Numbered from the stretch's first letter, positions 1 to 8,431 are shown. The stretch: 32,517 nt of DNA from Clostridia bacterium (GCA_017466685.1 JAFTTS010000121.1:1-32517), one strand, 5' to 3'. Notes: a model not told the origin generated them from the letters alone. Translations and numbers: made by a program.

Positions 1-1470
1 CCCAACAAGGGCGAAAAGGTTCCGCTCGAGCTCGCTGAGATCCTTCAGGCGAACCCCAGAGTCAAGCCCGCGGACATCGACCTTACAAAGATCGATTACG
101 ACGTTGACGTTCTCGTTATCGGCGGCGGCGGAGCAGGCTCGGCAGCGGCTATTATGGCTCACGAAAACGGCGCTGACGTAATGATCGTTACAAAGCTTCG
201 TCACGGCGACGCTAATACGATGATGGCAGAGGGCGGTATCCAGGCGGCTGACAAGCCGAACGATAGCCCCGCACAGCACTATCTCGACGTTATGGGCGGC
301 GGACACTTCAAAAACGTTCCCGAGCTCGTTTACAAGCTCGTTAACGACGCTCCCGTATGTATCAAGTGGCTCAACGACCTTGGCGTAATGTTCGACAAGG
401 AAGAGGACGGCACAATGGTAACCACCCACGGCGGCGGTACCTCCAGAAAGCGTATGCACGCTTGTAAGGACTACTCGGGCGCTGAGATCATGAGAGTTCT
501 CCGCGACGAGGTTCAGAACAGACAGATCCCCGTTGTTGATTTCACCTCGGCAATCGAGATAATCAAGGACGAAAACGGCAAGGCAGCCGGTGCGGTTCTC
601 ATGAACATGGAAACAAAGGAAATCCTTATTGCAAGAGCAAAAACCGTTGTAATTGCAACAGGCGGTGCAGGACGTATGCACTATCAGGGCTTCCCGACCT
701 CCAACCATTATGGTGCAACCGCCGACGGTCTTGTTCTCGCTTACAGAGCAGGTGCACCTTTACTTTATGCACACACTCTCCAGTATCATCCCACCGGTGC
801 GGCATTCCCCCAGCAGATCTTCGGTGCGCTCGTAACCGAAAAGGTACGTTCCATCGGCGCACAGCTCATCAACGCTGACGGTGAAGCGTTCATGTATCCG
901 CTCGAAACCCGTGACGTTTGCGCTTCCACTGTTATCCGCGAGTGCCGCAAGGGCAAGGGCGTTGACACATTCGACGGCGGCAAGGGTATCTGGCTCGACT
1001 CTCCGATGATAGAGCTTCTCCACGGTGAAGGCACAATCGAAAAGAGAATCCCGGCAATGATGCGTATGTATCTCAAATACGGCATCGATATGCGTAAGCA
1101 GCCTATACTCATTTACCCGACACTCCACTATCAGAACGGCGGTATCAAGATCGGCGAAAACGGTATGTCCGGCGTTGAGAACCTCTTTGTTGCAGGTGAG
1201 GCAGTCGGCGGTATCCACGGCGAGAACAGACTCATGGGTAACAGCCTTCTCGATATCATCGTATTCGGACGTAACGCCGGCGTTAATGCAGCGGCTGCGG
1301 CAAAGGATACGAAAACAGCAGAAAAGCTCACACTTTCTCATGTTGATGACTTCGTAAAGGAAATGGCAGACGCAGGAATCAAGACCAACGTCGTTTCTCC
1401 GAGACTTCTTCCCCGTTATACACACGGCAACCCCGTTTACGATGAGCCAAACGCAAAGCTTATGAAATAA
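1..1470 (+). CDS. Fumarate reductase/succinate dehydrogenase-type flavoprotein, 5' truncated by window edge
   Basis: The reading frame is open from base 1, so the start lies upstream; 489 residues are visible. An FAD-binding Rossmann motif (VIGGGGAGSAAA) is encoded near 115-150. Further family landmarks are ATGGAGRMH (near 655-680), QYHPTGA (near 782-802), a TRDV segment with the Arg codon at 910 where this family has its catalytic arginine, HYQNGGI (near 1126-1146) and the C-terminal FAD motif LFVAGEAVGG (near 1180-1210). These place it in the FAD_binding_2 flavoproteins that reduce fumarate or oxidise succinate or similar dicarboxylates. It ends about 60 residues after the last FAD motif, lacking the long C-terminal domain of classical SdhA/FrdA, as in shorter anaerobe versions. 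The AAE-family transporter downstream fits C4-dicarboxylate metabolism. The exact substrate is inferred; L-aspartate oxidase or another flavoprotein reductase is a less likely alternative. Confidence 0.8.
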   Translation, partial: PNKGEKVPLELAEILQANPRVKPADIDLTKIDYDVDVLVIGGGGAGSAAAIMAHENGADVMIVTKLRHGDANTMMAEGGIQAADKPNDSPAQHYLDVMGGGHFKNVPELVYKLVNDAPVCIKWLNDLGVMFDKEEDGTMVTTHGGGTSRKRMHACKDYSGAEIMRVLRDEVQNRQIPVVDFTSAIEIIKDENGKAAGAVLMNMETKEILIARAKTVVIATGGAGRMHYQGFPTSNHYGATADGLVLAYRAGAPLLYAHTLQYHPTGAAFPQQIFGALVTEKVRSIGAQLINADGEAFMYPLETRDVCASTVIRECRKGKGVDTFDGGKGIWLDSPMIELLHGEGTIEKRIPAMMRMYLKYGIDMRKQPILIYPTLHYQNGGIKIGENGMSGVENLFVAGEAVGGIHGENRLMGNSLLDIIVFGRNAGVNAAAAAKDTKTAEKLTLSHVDDFVKEMADAGIKTNVVSPRLLPRYTHGNPVYDEPNAKLMK

Positions 1471-1483
1471 TTTTGTACTTCAA

Positions 1484-1510
1484 GGCGAGTCTGCATAACG
1501 TGGGCTCGCC
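1484..1510 (+). promoter_or_regulatory. Hairpin between flavoprotein and transporter genes
   Basis: GGCGAG (1484-1489) can pair with CTCGCC (1505-1510) across a 15-base loop. No T-tract follows, so it is a poor intrinsic terminator. The overlapping AGGCGA (1483-1488) can instead pair with TCGCCT (1552-1557), giving two mutually exclusive folds. A role in attenuation is speculative. Confidence 0.3.
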
Positions 1511-1540
1511 CGAAATACGGATTGACGGAGGACATATTTA

Positions 1541-1609
1541 ATGAAGTATGTTCGCCTCAAGCAAGTAATATCTTTTGGAGGAAAAAATGAAAATCTTCGA
1601 ATTTTTTGA
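1541..1609 (+). CDS. Possible 22-residue leader peptide overlapping the transporter start
   Basis: An ATG at 1541 is preceded by GGAGG (1527-1531) at 9 bases. The frame runs 22 codons to a TGA at 1607-1609, passing through the ribosome site and start codon (1587) of the transporter gene in another frame. A well-placed ribosome site and the overlap are seen; translation is not shown. It could provide translational coupling or simply be chance. Confidence 0.3.
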   Translation: MKYVRLKQVISFGGKNENLRIF

Positions 1610-2816
1610 TGGGAAATTTAATCTTAATATAACAGGCGTTTCCTTTCTTGTCTTTTCAGTTCTCGTTATCGCCGCTGTTGGCTATTTGCTCGGTAGAGTA
1701 ACAATCAAAGGTGTAAATTTAGGCACCGCAGGCGTTTTTCTCATCGCTTTACTCTTTGGCTGCCTTTTCTACGAAAACCTTGAGGCTCAGACCCCTATGT
1801 ACACCACCGAAGCACTTAAAATCATCGAAAACATCGGTCTTATGCTTTTCGTAACATCGGTAGGATTTATCGCAGGTCCCAAGTTCTTTGGAAATCTGAA
1901 AAAGAACTTCAAAACATATATACTTCTCGGTCTGCTTATCATCGTATCAGGTGCATTGGTATGTGCAGGCTGTATCGTATTTGCCAAGCTCACTATGAAG
2001 GATATCCCAACAGAAGAGCTTACCGCTATTATGACAGGACTCTTTTCCGGTGCTCTTACCTCCACTCCCGCATTCTCGGCGGCTAAAGAGGCAATAGGTA
2101 ACAATTATGCAAGCTATGTAGCTGTCGGAAACGGCATCGCATATATCTTCGGCGTTATCGGAGTCGTTCTTTTCGTTCAGCTCGTTCCGAAGTTTGTAAA
2201 GGCTGATATGGAAAAGGAACGCAAGATGCTTGCTGAAAGCGACGGAAATGCAGAGGATCCGGTAGATACAAATACCGACAAAAAGCTTATAACTATCGAT
2301 TCCTTCGGAATTGCCCCGTTTGCACTTGCAGCTATCGTGGGACTGCTTATTGGCAGTATCAAAATTGGCTCATTCTCTCTGACAACAACCGGTGGATATC
2401 TCCTTATCTCCCTTGTTTTCGGACATTTCGGACGTATAGGCAAGATAAATCTTATGCCACCTGCGGCGACCCTTAAAGTTTTCCGCGAATTCGGACTTAT
2501 GCTCTTTTTAATCGGTGCCGGAATTGCAGGCGGAGCAAAGTTTATTGAGTGCTTCCAGCCCGTATACTTCCTCTACGGCGCACTTATGACTATAATTCCT
2601 ATGATCGTCGGCTTTTTCTTTGCTAAATATGTTCTGAAATTGAGCCTTCTCAATAATCTCGGCTCTATCACAGGCGGTATGACTTCCACTCCCGCACTCG
2701 GAACACTTATCAATGTTTCAGGTACAGAGGATGTTACAGCAGCTTATGCGGCTACTTACCCTATAGCTCTCGTTGCAATTGTACTCGCTTCGCAGTTCTT
2801 GATTATCATATTTTAA
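1587..2816 (+). CDS. AAE-family (AspT/YidE/SucE-like) membrane transporter
   Basis: This 409-residue integral membrane protein has two homologous hydrophobic halves. Each half carries the family signature: GALTSTPAF around residues 155-163 and GGMTSTPALG around 365-374, an internal duplication typical of aspartate:alanine exchangers. The halves are joined by a short hydrophilic linker (about residues 202-240). The two RCK/TrkA_C regulatory domains found in longer members are absent, so this is a minimal form. The ATG at 1587 was chosen because GGAGG lies at 1577-1581; the upstream in-frame TTG at 1575 would put the ribosome site inside the gene. AAE members exchange aspartate/alanine or export succinate (Corynebacterium SucE). 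Following a fumarate reductase-like gene, succinate or another C4 dicarboxylate is the likely substrate, by inference. A terminator hairpin follows. Confidence 0.8.
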   Translation: MKIFEFFDGKFNLNITGVSFLVFSVLVIAAVGYLLGRVTIKGVNLGTAGVFLIALLFGCLFYENLEAQTPMYTTEALKIIENIGLMLFVTSVGFIAGPKFFGNLKKNFKTYILLGLLIIVSGALVCAGCIVFAKLTMKDIPTEELTAIMTGLFSGALTSTPAFSAAKEAIGNNYASYVAVGNGIAYIFGVIGVVLFVQLVPKFVKADMEKERKMLAESDGNAEDPVDTNTDKKLITIDSFGIAPFALAAIVGLLIGSIKIGSFSLTTTGGYLLISLVFGHFGRIGKINLMPPAATLKVFREFGLMLFLIGAGIAGGAKFIECFQPVYFLYGALMTIIPMIVGFFFAKYVLKLSLLNNLGSITGGMTSTPALGTLINVSGTEDVTAAYAATYPIALVAIVLASQFLIIIF

Positions 2817-2832
2817 GTAAAAAACAACAAAA

Positions 2833-2867
2833 GCGGCCGGCTCGTTTTCGTGAGTCGACCGTTTTTT
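2833..2867. terminator. Bidirectional intrinsic terminator between convergent genes
   Basis: An imperfect GC-rich stem (cggccggctcg against the tgagtcgaccg side) with a TTTT loop is followed by TTTTTT on the plus strand. It is preceded by A-rich sequence that reads as T-rich on the minus strand. It sits between the transporter and the convergent pyruvate kinase gene and can serve both. Confidence 0.75.
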
Positions 2868-2886
2868 GTAGTATTATTATTATACC

Positions 2887-4641
2887 TTATCTTCCGCAGT
2901 AAACCATACCGCGCTTTGCATCGAGCGTGACGGCAGTACCGCTTTTGAGTATACGAGTTGCACCGAGCGCACCAACGATAACGGGAATGCCAAGCGCCTG
3001 TCCGACGATCGCCGCATGAGAATCGTCACCATCAATCTCACAAATGATACCGCGTGCATGACGAAGCAGGTCAATAACCTTGTTAGAGGTTGAGGGAATA
3101 ACAACAATCTCGTCCCCCTTGAACTTCTGACGCATCTCATCCTCGTCACGGCAAACGCAAATCGTTCCGCATACGCTCTCAACACCCCATGCCGCGATAC
3201 CTGTACCGCTTGTCAGAACATCACCGACGATCTGTACCTTGAGGATGTTCGTCGTACCTGCAACACCAAGCGGAAGTCCGGCTGTGATAACGGCAAGATC
3301 ACCGTAATCAACCAGCTTGTTTTCGTACGCACGGTCGAGTGCATGATCAAACAACGTGTCACTGTTGGTCTGCTCCTCGATGTGAAGCGGTGAAACGCCC
3401 CACGAAAGCGAGAGCTGACGACAGACCTTATCGCTCGGTGAACAGCCGATGATCGGTGTTTCGGGACGGAAACGGCTGATCATTCTCGCGGTCTGTCCCG
3501 ATTTTGTAACTGTAATAATCGCATTCGCACCGAGGTCGTTCGCGGTTGTGCACGCCGCATGAGAGATCGCGGTCGTAACATTTGAAAAGCCCGACTGCAG
3601 ACGCGAAAAACGTTCAGTATAACTGATGTCACTCTCGGTTCGTATCGCAATTGAGGACATCATCGCAACGCTCTCAACGGGATAGCTTCCTGCCGCGGTT
3701 TCGCCCGAAAGCATGATCGCGGACGTGCCGTCGTAAATAGCGTTTGCAACGTCGGTTATCTCCGCACGTGTCGGACGCGGATTCTTCGTCATCGATTCGA
3801 GCATCTGCGTCGCGGTTATAGCAGGCTTACCTGCGCTGTAGGCTTTGGAAATGAGACGCTTCTGAACGATCGGAATATCCTGCATCGGAATCTCAACACC
3901 CATATCACCGCGTGCAACCATGATAGCGTCCGAAACCTTTATGATCTCGTCGATATTTTCAACGCCTGCTGCATTTTCGATCTTCGCTATGATACGTATA
4001 TTGTGACAGTTACGCCTCTCAAGCAGGTCACGGATGCTGACAATATCTGCCGCACACTGAGTAAACGATGCCGCGATAAAATCAAAATCCTCCTCAATAC
4101 CAAACTCAATATCGGAAATATCGCGCTCGGACAAAAACGGCAGAGACAGCTTCACTCCGGGAACATTAACTCCCTTACGGTCTGAAATTCTGCCGCCGTT
4201 AACGACACGACAGGTGATACCCGAGCAGTTCGTTTCGGTAACCTTCAGCTCAATGAGACCGTCGTCAATGAGAATACGGCTTCCGATGGAAACATCCTGC
4301 CACAGATTCTTATACGTGACCGAAACCTGAGTTGCATCGCCAATTATATCATCAAACACAAGTTTAAACTCGGCGTCACGCTCAAGCACCACCGGCTCGG
4401 CAAGCTTACCGATGCGTATTTCGGGACCCTTTGTATCAAGAAGCAGCGCAGTATGAGTTCCAAGCTCCGCACGAGCTTCTTTGATCATATCGGCAATGCG
4501 CTTGTGTCCCGCATGGTCACCGTGTGAAAAATTAAGACGAGCCACATCCATTCCGGAGGTGATCATTTTGCGTACGGTTTCGGGGTTTGCCGAAGCGGGA
4601 CCTATTGTACAGACTATTTTTGTTTTGCGTTTTTGAGTCAT
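2887..4641 (-). CDS. pyk: Pyruvate kinase with C-terminal phosphohistidine-swivel-like domain
   Basis: The 584-residue glycolytic enzyme transfers phosphate from phosphoenolpyruvate to ADP. The N-terminus has KIVCTIGPAS and MDVARLNFSHG; GPEIRIG, FIAASF, MVARGDMGVE and the signature ITATQMLESM with NPRPTRAEITDVANA follow. After the usual pyruvate kinase C-terminal domain comes an extra domain of about 110 residues. It contains GDDSHAAIVG and GIPVIVGALGAT, matching the PEP-utilising mobile (phosphohistidine) domain found on many Firmicutes pyruvate kinases, with the histidine present. The ATG at 4641 follows AAAGGAA (4649-4655). An in-frame ATG at 4662 is possible, but that ribosome site would lie inside the gene. 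The gene is transcribed divergently from the MATE gene. Confidence 0.95.
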   Translation of the reverse strand: MTQKRKTKIVCTIGPASANPETVRKMITSGMDVARLNFSHGDHAGHKRIADMIKEARAELGTHTALLLDTKGPEIRIGKLAEPVVLERDAEFKLVFDDIIGDATQVSVTYKNLWQDVSIGSRILIDDGLIELKVTETNCSGITCRVVNGGRISDRKGVNVPGVKLSLPFLSERDISDIEFGIEEDFDFIAASFTQCAADIVSIRDLLERRNCHNIRIIAKIENAAGVENIDEIIKVSDAIMVARGDMGVEIPMQDIPIVQKRLISKAYSAGKPAITATQMLESMTKNPRPTRAEITDVANAIYDGTSAIMLSGETAAGSYPVESVAMMSSIAIRTESDISYTERFSRLQSGFSNVTTAISHAACTTANDLGANAIITVTKSGQTARMISRFRPETPIIGCSPSDKVCRQLSLSWGVSPLHIEEQTNSDTLFDHALDRAYENKLVDYGDLAVITAGLPLGVAGTTNILKVQIVGDVLTSGTGIAAWGVESVCGTICVCRDEDEMRQKFKGDEIVVIPSTSNKVIDLLRHARGIICEIDGDDSHAAIVGQALGIPVIVGALGATRILKSGTAVTLDAKRGMVYCGR

Positions 4642-4769
4642 TTTAATGTTCCTTTCAATCAAAAGCAGTTTACTTTATAAAACGAAGCAGCACACAAATG
4701 CAACATCACTGCTGCACTTCCACTGCTATTCTTGACATATTTTGAAAAAAATAAAAATATTCACAATAT

Positions 4770-4798
4770 ATTGTATCACAAACCATGCTGTCGCGCAA
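4770..4798 (-). promoter_or_regulatory. Candidate pyruvate kinase promoter with palindrome over the -10
   Basis: On the minus strand TTGCGC (4793-4798), a 17-base spacer and TACAAT (4770-4775) form a plausible sigma-A promoter about 130 bases upstream of pyk. The perfect 12-base palindrome ACAATATATTGT (4763-4774) overlaps the -10, which is where a repressor could bind. The -35 match is weak. Confidence 0.35.
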
Positions 4799-4867
4799 GG
4801 GGTGTTGTTAAATTCATCAAAAATTAACATTGCCCAATTATGTTTTTCTGTCTTTTGCCCATTGACT

Positions 4868-4895
4868 TTGACCTTACAAAAGAATACAATATAAT
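4868..4895 (+). promoter_or_regulatory. Promoter of the MATE gene
   Basis: TTGACC (4868-4873), a 16-base spacer and a perfect TATAAT (4890-4895) lie about 35 bases upstream of the MATE start codon. A second TTGACT (4862-4867) is directly adjacent, but its spacing is too long. Confidence 0.65.
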
Positions 4896-4929
4896 CAGTA
4901 ATATCTTGATCTGACAAGGAGGAAAAATT

Positions 4930-6315
4930 ATGAGCACTAATATCAAAAGGGCTTCAAATCAAATAGATATGTGTGAGGGTGCACTTCTCCCTAAATTCAT
5001 AAAATTCGCCATCCCCGTAATGCTCTCAAATATGTTCCAAACGCTGTTTAACGCCGCAGATATGGCAATAATCGGTATGTTCTGCGGAGATATTTCACTC
5101 GCGGCGATCAGCTCAACCGGTTCACTCTGCTCCTTCCTCGTCGGACTTCTCATGGGACTCTCGGTCGGCTCAAATGTACTTGCCGCACGCTTCTTCGGCG
5201 CAAAGGACGACGACAGCCTTTCAAAAACGCTCCACACCTCGCTCATTATGTCCGTCATTTCGGGAATCGTCATAACCGCGTTAGGTCTGCTTGCAGCTCC
5301 ACTGTTGCTCGAATATATGAACGTCCCCGAGAATGTTCTTCCTCTTTCGAAAAGGTACCTGTTCGTATATTTCCTCGGCATCACCCCGACGGTGGTGTTC
5401 AACTATGCAGCGGCGATACTCCGTGCCGTCGGCGACACAAAGCGTCCGCTCTATTTTCTCATGGCATCGGGTACGCTTAATGTAATTCTGAACATCGTCT
5501 TCGTAACAGTAATAAAATTTGACCCGTCAGGTGTTGCCGGTGTTGCGCTTGCGACGGTCATTGCACAAACGCTTGCGACAGTGCTTATTATACGTTGTCT
5601 GCTTCGTGAAATAGGTGCACTTCGTTTCGAGGTGAAAAAGCTCTCGCTTGACAAATCGATCGCACTTCAGATCCTGCGCATCGGATTTCCGGCAGGACTC
5701 CAGACCTCGCTTTTCTCGGTTTCAAACATCGCAATACAGTCCTCCATCAACGTATTCGGCGATGCAGCCATCTCGGGAAGCGGTGCAATGGCGACGATCG
5801 AGGGTGTTTCGTATGTTGCAATGAACGCCTGGACAACCGTTGTCGTTTCCTCGACCTCGCAGAATTACGGTGTACATAACTATAAACGCATATTAAAGTC
5901 ACAGCTTCTCGGTCAAGCCTGCGTTATAACCGTCGGCGTGATATTCGCGATATTCTATTCCTTCCTTGGAAAAGCACTGCTCGGAATTTTCGTTGATTCA
6001 AAAGAAGCCCTCGAAGCAGGACTCCTTCGTATGCGATACATCGGAACACTCCATTTCACCTGCGGAATGATGGATGTTCTCACTTCCGGACTCCGCGGAC
6101 TCGGACGATCGTTTGTTCCAATGCTCGTCAGCCTTTTCGGCTCGGTACTGCTTCGTATAGTCTGGGTAAATACGGTCTTCCTTATTCCGGAATATCACAA
6201 GCTTGAGACGGTATTTTTCATATATCCCGTATCGTGGGTATTAACCTCCTGCATACTGCTTGTCATGTTCATTTATACATTCAGAAAGCTGTCAAGAAGG
6301 ACATCAAAGTTATAG
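4930..6315 (+). CDS. MATE-family multidrug/cation antiporter
   Basis: The 461-residue polytopic membrane protein has about 12 hydrophobic segments in two repeated halves. The opening segment (LPKFIKFAIPVMLSNMFQTL), followed by NAADMAIIGMF, is typical of NorM/DinF-like MATE pumps, as are LRAVGDTKRPL in the first half and SGLRGLGRSFVPM in the second. Such pumps export cationic drugs or metabolites in exchange for sodium or protons; the substrate cannot be read from sequence. AAGGAGG lies just before the ATG. It is a single-gene unit with its own promoter and terminator. Confidence 0.92.
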   Translation: MSTNIKRASNQIDMCEGALLPKFIKFAIPVMLSNMFQTLFNAADMAIIGMFCGDISLAAISSTGSLCSFLVGLLMGLSVGSNVLAARFFGAKDDDSLSKTLHTSLIMSVISGIVITALGLLAAPLLLEYMNVPENVLPLSKRYLFVYFLGITPTVVFNYAAAILRAVGDTKRPLYFLMASGTLNVILNIVFVTVIKFDPSGVAGVALATVIAQTLATVLIIRCLLREIGALRFEVKKLSLDKSIALQILRIGFPAGLQTSLFSVSNIAIQSSINVFGDAAISGSGAMATIEGVSYVAMNAWTTVVVSSTSQNYGVHNYKRILKSQLLGQACVITVGVIFAIFYSFLGKALLGIFVDSKEALEAGLLRMRYIGTLHFTCGMMDVLTSGLRGLGRSFVPMLVSLFGSVLLRIVWVNTVFLIPEYHKLETVFFIYPVSWVLTSCILLVMFIYTFRKLSRRTSKL

Positions 6316-6363
6316 TGAAAAGAAAAACGGTCTCAACAATCGAAAACCGCTGAATAATAATAT

Positions 6364-6397
6364 AAGCTGCCTGTGATCATAAGCAGACAGCTTTTTT
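6364..6397. terminator. Intrinsic terminator after the MATE gene
   Basis: AGCTGCCTG and CAGACAGCT form a 9-base stem with one mismatch, followed by TTTTTT on the plus strand. On the minus strand the hairpin also lies just past the holin gene, with a weaker AT-rich tail. Confidence 0.75.
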
Positions 6398-6412
6398 GTT
6401 TGTGGCTATATA

Positions 6413-6622
6413 TTATTCCTGCACACTTGGTGAGCTTGCGTCAACGATACCCTCACCGATTATATAAGCGATAAGTGTCGCGCCTGCCATGATGATGGAC
6501 GTGACCTCTGCCGCATCCGACTGTGCACAGCCAAAACCGAGCATCAGCGAACTGACAAACCCAACCGCCGCCGTCCAGAATTTACGCGACGTAAGTTTAC
6601 GTTTCCAATCAATATTTTTCAT
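6413..6622 (-). CDS. Phage holin (phi-LC3-like family)
   Basis: The 69-residue protein has a charged N-terminus (NIDWKRKLTSRKFW) and two hydrophobic helices (about residues 17-33 and 43-60). This matches small phage holins of Firmicutes, which open with the same 'INWK..' pattern. Holins form pores in the cytoplasmic membrane to release endolysin. It is the last gene of the phage cassette. The endolysin gene normally beside it is absent; a terminator-like hairpin follows. Confidence 0.75.
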   Translation of the reverse strand: MKNIDWKRKLTSRKFWTAAVGFVSSLMLGFGCAQSDAAEVTSIIMAGATLIAYIIGEGIVDASSPSVQE

Positions 6623-6659
6623 TTTTTCACCGCTTTCCTTGCATTTGTTTTACGGAAAT

Positions 6660-6848
6660 TCACACAAGATCACCCTCGATGAATAAAGCATCAGCCTGCT
6701 CCGCCAGAATCGCCGCATATTCCTCGTCACTTATCTCATAAAACGCACTGCCGTCAACACCCTCTGCAAGATATATCTGCTTTCCGTAAGTAACACCGTC
6801 TGTGAGTACCATTCCTTCATCTGCATAAATAATAGTTCTTGTTTTCAT
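6660..6848 (-). CDS. Small phage tail-end protein
   Basis: This 62-residue acidic protein has no membrane segment. AGGAGG lies about 5 bases before the ATG and overlaps the end of the preceding tail gene, indicating coupling. Small proteins of this kind, with a beta-rich N-terminus and a 'ISDEEYAAILAE' tail, commonly sit between tail-fibre and holin genes in Clostridia phages. Its molecular role is not known to me; the assignment rests on position. Confidence 0.5.
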   Translation of the reverse strand: MKTRTIIYADEGMVLTDGVTYGKQIYLAEGVDGSAFYEISDEEYAAILAEQADALFIEGDLV

Positions 6849-6857
6849 TTTAACCTC

Positions 6858-7652
6858 CTAAATAAGTGATATCGTCCAATTGGATTTTGTCGCAATAAGT
6901 GCCGCCCATTCGGGTGAAGTGCTTTCGTCCGTCGCACCTGCCGACGTTTCAAACGCCGTATTGACCGCCGCTTCCGATAACGTCACACTGCGTCCGCTTG
7001 TCGAGCTTGAAAGCACATTTATAACGCTCTCAATGCTTGCACGATTAAGCTTCGTCGAATAGCGAAGATCGAGTCCGTTCATCGACATCTCACCCGTGAA
7101 CGTAACATCCTCAAGAGCTTCACAGTTCTGGAAAGCCGCATTAAACGCTTTACCTGCTACGCATCTGATGATCGCTATTTTACGAAGTGCCGTACAGTTG
7201 TACCAAGTCGCAGAATAGTTCGTTGCAGGGATGCCAACATCCTCAATCTCCTCAAGCTGCTTGCAGGCGTTGAACATCCCGTATACAGTACCGCTAAGCT
7301 TGTCTGCACCCGCAAGGTCGAAATGTTCTGCCTCCAATTTTTTGATCTTCGCGAATTGGAACATCTGCTGTGCCTGAAGCGATATGTTCTCCACCTTATA
7401 TTTGGGACGGATATAATCGGCACTCCAATGCCTGAATGCAAACGTGTAATCGGTACGCTCTCCATAATCCTGAAACTCGTTCCAAAAACGGTCATATTCC
7501 GTCTGTGCACCGGTTTCAATCCCCTTACCGTAAACCGAATCAACACCTGTCGCCATCTCGGAAGGCTTGTACACCGTATCGGTCTCTGCCCTCTCACGTA
7601 TCTTCGCGGCAATATCGGAGTAATGCTTGTCGCTTGTTATAACAGTCGCCAT
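6858..7652 (-). CDS. Phage tail protein with BspA-type leucine-rich repeats
   Basis: This protein has 264 residues. The first 50 (MATVITSDKHYSDIAAKIRE, then KPSEMATGVDSVY) resemble the N-terminal region of tail-tip proteins from Clostridia phages. The middle (about 95-200) has irregular repeats such as FNACKQLEEIEDV and FQNCEALEDVTF, in the BspA/LRR_5 style used for surface binding. Its ATG at 7652 overlaps the stop codon of the upstream gene by one base (TAATG), so translation is coupled. It is probably a receptor- or surface-binding component of the tail. Confidence 0.6.
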   Translation of the reverse strand: MATVITSDKHYSDIAAKIRERAETDTVYKPSEMATGVDSVYGKGIETGAQTEYDRFWNEFQDYGERTDYTFAFRHWSADYIRPKYKVENISLQAQQMFQFAKIKKLEAEHFDLAGADKLSGTVYGMFNACKQLEEIEDVGIPATNYSATWYNCTALRKIAIIRCVAGKAFNAAFQNCEALEDVTFTGEMSMNGLDLRYSTKLNRASIESVINVLSSSTSGRSVTLSEAAVNTAFETSAGATDESTSPEWAALIATKSNWTISLI

Positions 7653-8209
7653 TAATAACTCACCTCATCTCCGTCGGGAAGTCCTGCAAGCACCGTCTGT
7701 ACGATCTCAGCCTTGTCCGCCTCGGTGAGTATATAGTCATCACCGTCATCGCCTCGTGCCTTGATGCCTGTATCCTTATCGCCAACAAACCAGTTACCGC
7801 TATCCGATATACGCGGCGTTACGGCATATTCCGCCTGCTCGATCGTCGCAAGCACCTGCTGCCACTTGTCGGGAGTCGGCTCGCGAGACTTTTCACATGA
7901 AGCAGCACCCGGCTGTACCGTTTTCGGCGTTGACCACAGTGTCGGACGTCTGACCTCACCCGTCGCGCCGTAAACGCCTGCCTGCATCGTGCCACGCTCA
8001 CTTAAAACCTCCCACGGAATCTCACATTTTCCGTCGACAATCTGTATCTCACGTTCAATCTCGTCCATCTTAAAAACCGCAACCTTTGCCGTGTACCCAT
8101 CCCATGATTCATCGAATGTAAACTCGGCAAAGTGAACCTTGACGGAGCCTGCAACAAGCACCTCATCCTCTATGAGAGTTATTGAAGCTCCATTCACTTC
8201 ATATTTCAT
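7652..8209 (-). CDS. Phage baseplate/tail-fibre N-terminal (BppU-like) protein
   Basis: The 185-residue protein begins with a beta-rich domain (VKVHFAEFTFDESWDGYTAK, then KVAVFKMDE), resembling the N-terminal attachment domain of BppU-like baseplate proteins. A linker follows, then a short tail ending in LPDGDEVSY. The ATG at 8209 has GGAGG (8218-8222) at 8 bases; the in-frame ATG at 8215 is only 2 bases from it and is less likely. It is the first gene of the phage cassette. I did not find a convincing promoter upstream. Confidence 0.55.
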   Translation of the reverse strand: MKYEVNGASITLIEDEVLVAGSVKVHFAEFTFDESWDGYTAKVAVFKMDEIEREIQIVDGKCEIPWEVLSERGTMQAGVYGATGEVRRPTLWSTPKTVQPGAASCEKSREPTPDKWQQVLATIEQAEYAVTPRISDSGNWFVGDKDTGIKARGDDGDDYILTEADKAEIVQTVLAGLPDGDEVSY

Positions 8210-8431
8210 TTTCATAACCTCCGTAATTTAGTAAATTTCCGAATAAACTTCATTTTCTCTCATGTCACACCATATGCACCATCTCCCATTAAAATATATT
8301 GCTCGCCGCACCTTTAGCATATCACAACAAAACCGCCGACACACGCCAATCACTGTCATATCCCACCGTCCAAATCACGTTTTTTTGTGTAAATGTATGT
8401 ACGTAAATAGCGAGAGTGCCCTCATCCGCAC

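Larger units (their letters stand above)
6413..8209 (-). mobile_element. Prophage remnant: tail-tip and holin genes only
   Basis: Four adjacent minus-strand genes encode a baseplate-like protein, a leucine-rich tail protein, a small tail-end protein and a holin, in the usual order of the end of a siphophage late operon. Capsid, terminase, portal, tape-measure, integrase and endolysin genes are all missing. Chromosomal genes (MATE pump, hydrolase) flank it directly. No attachment-site repeats were found by eye. All four frames are intact, so the cassette is either recently derived or still under selection. Confidence 0.7.

Noticed and set aside
760..1425. 221-codon minus-strand frame across the flavoprotein gene
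   Set aside because: The plus strand encodes conserved FAD and catalytic motifs; the opposite frame has no recognisable features.
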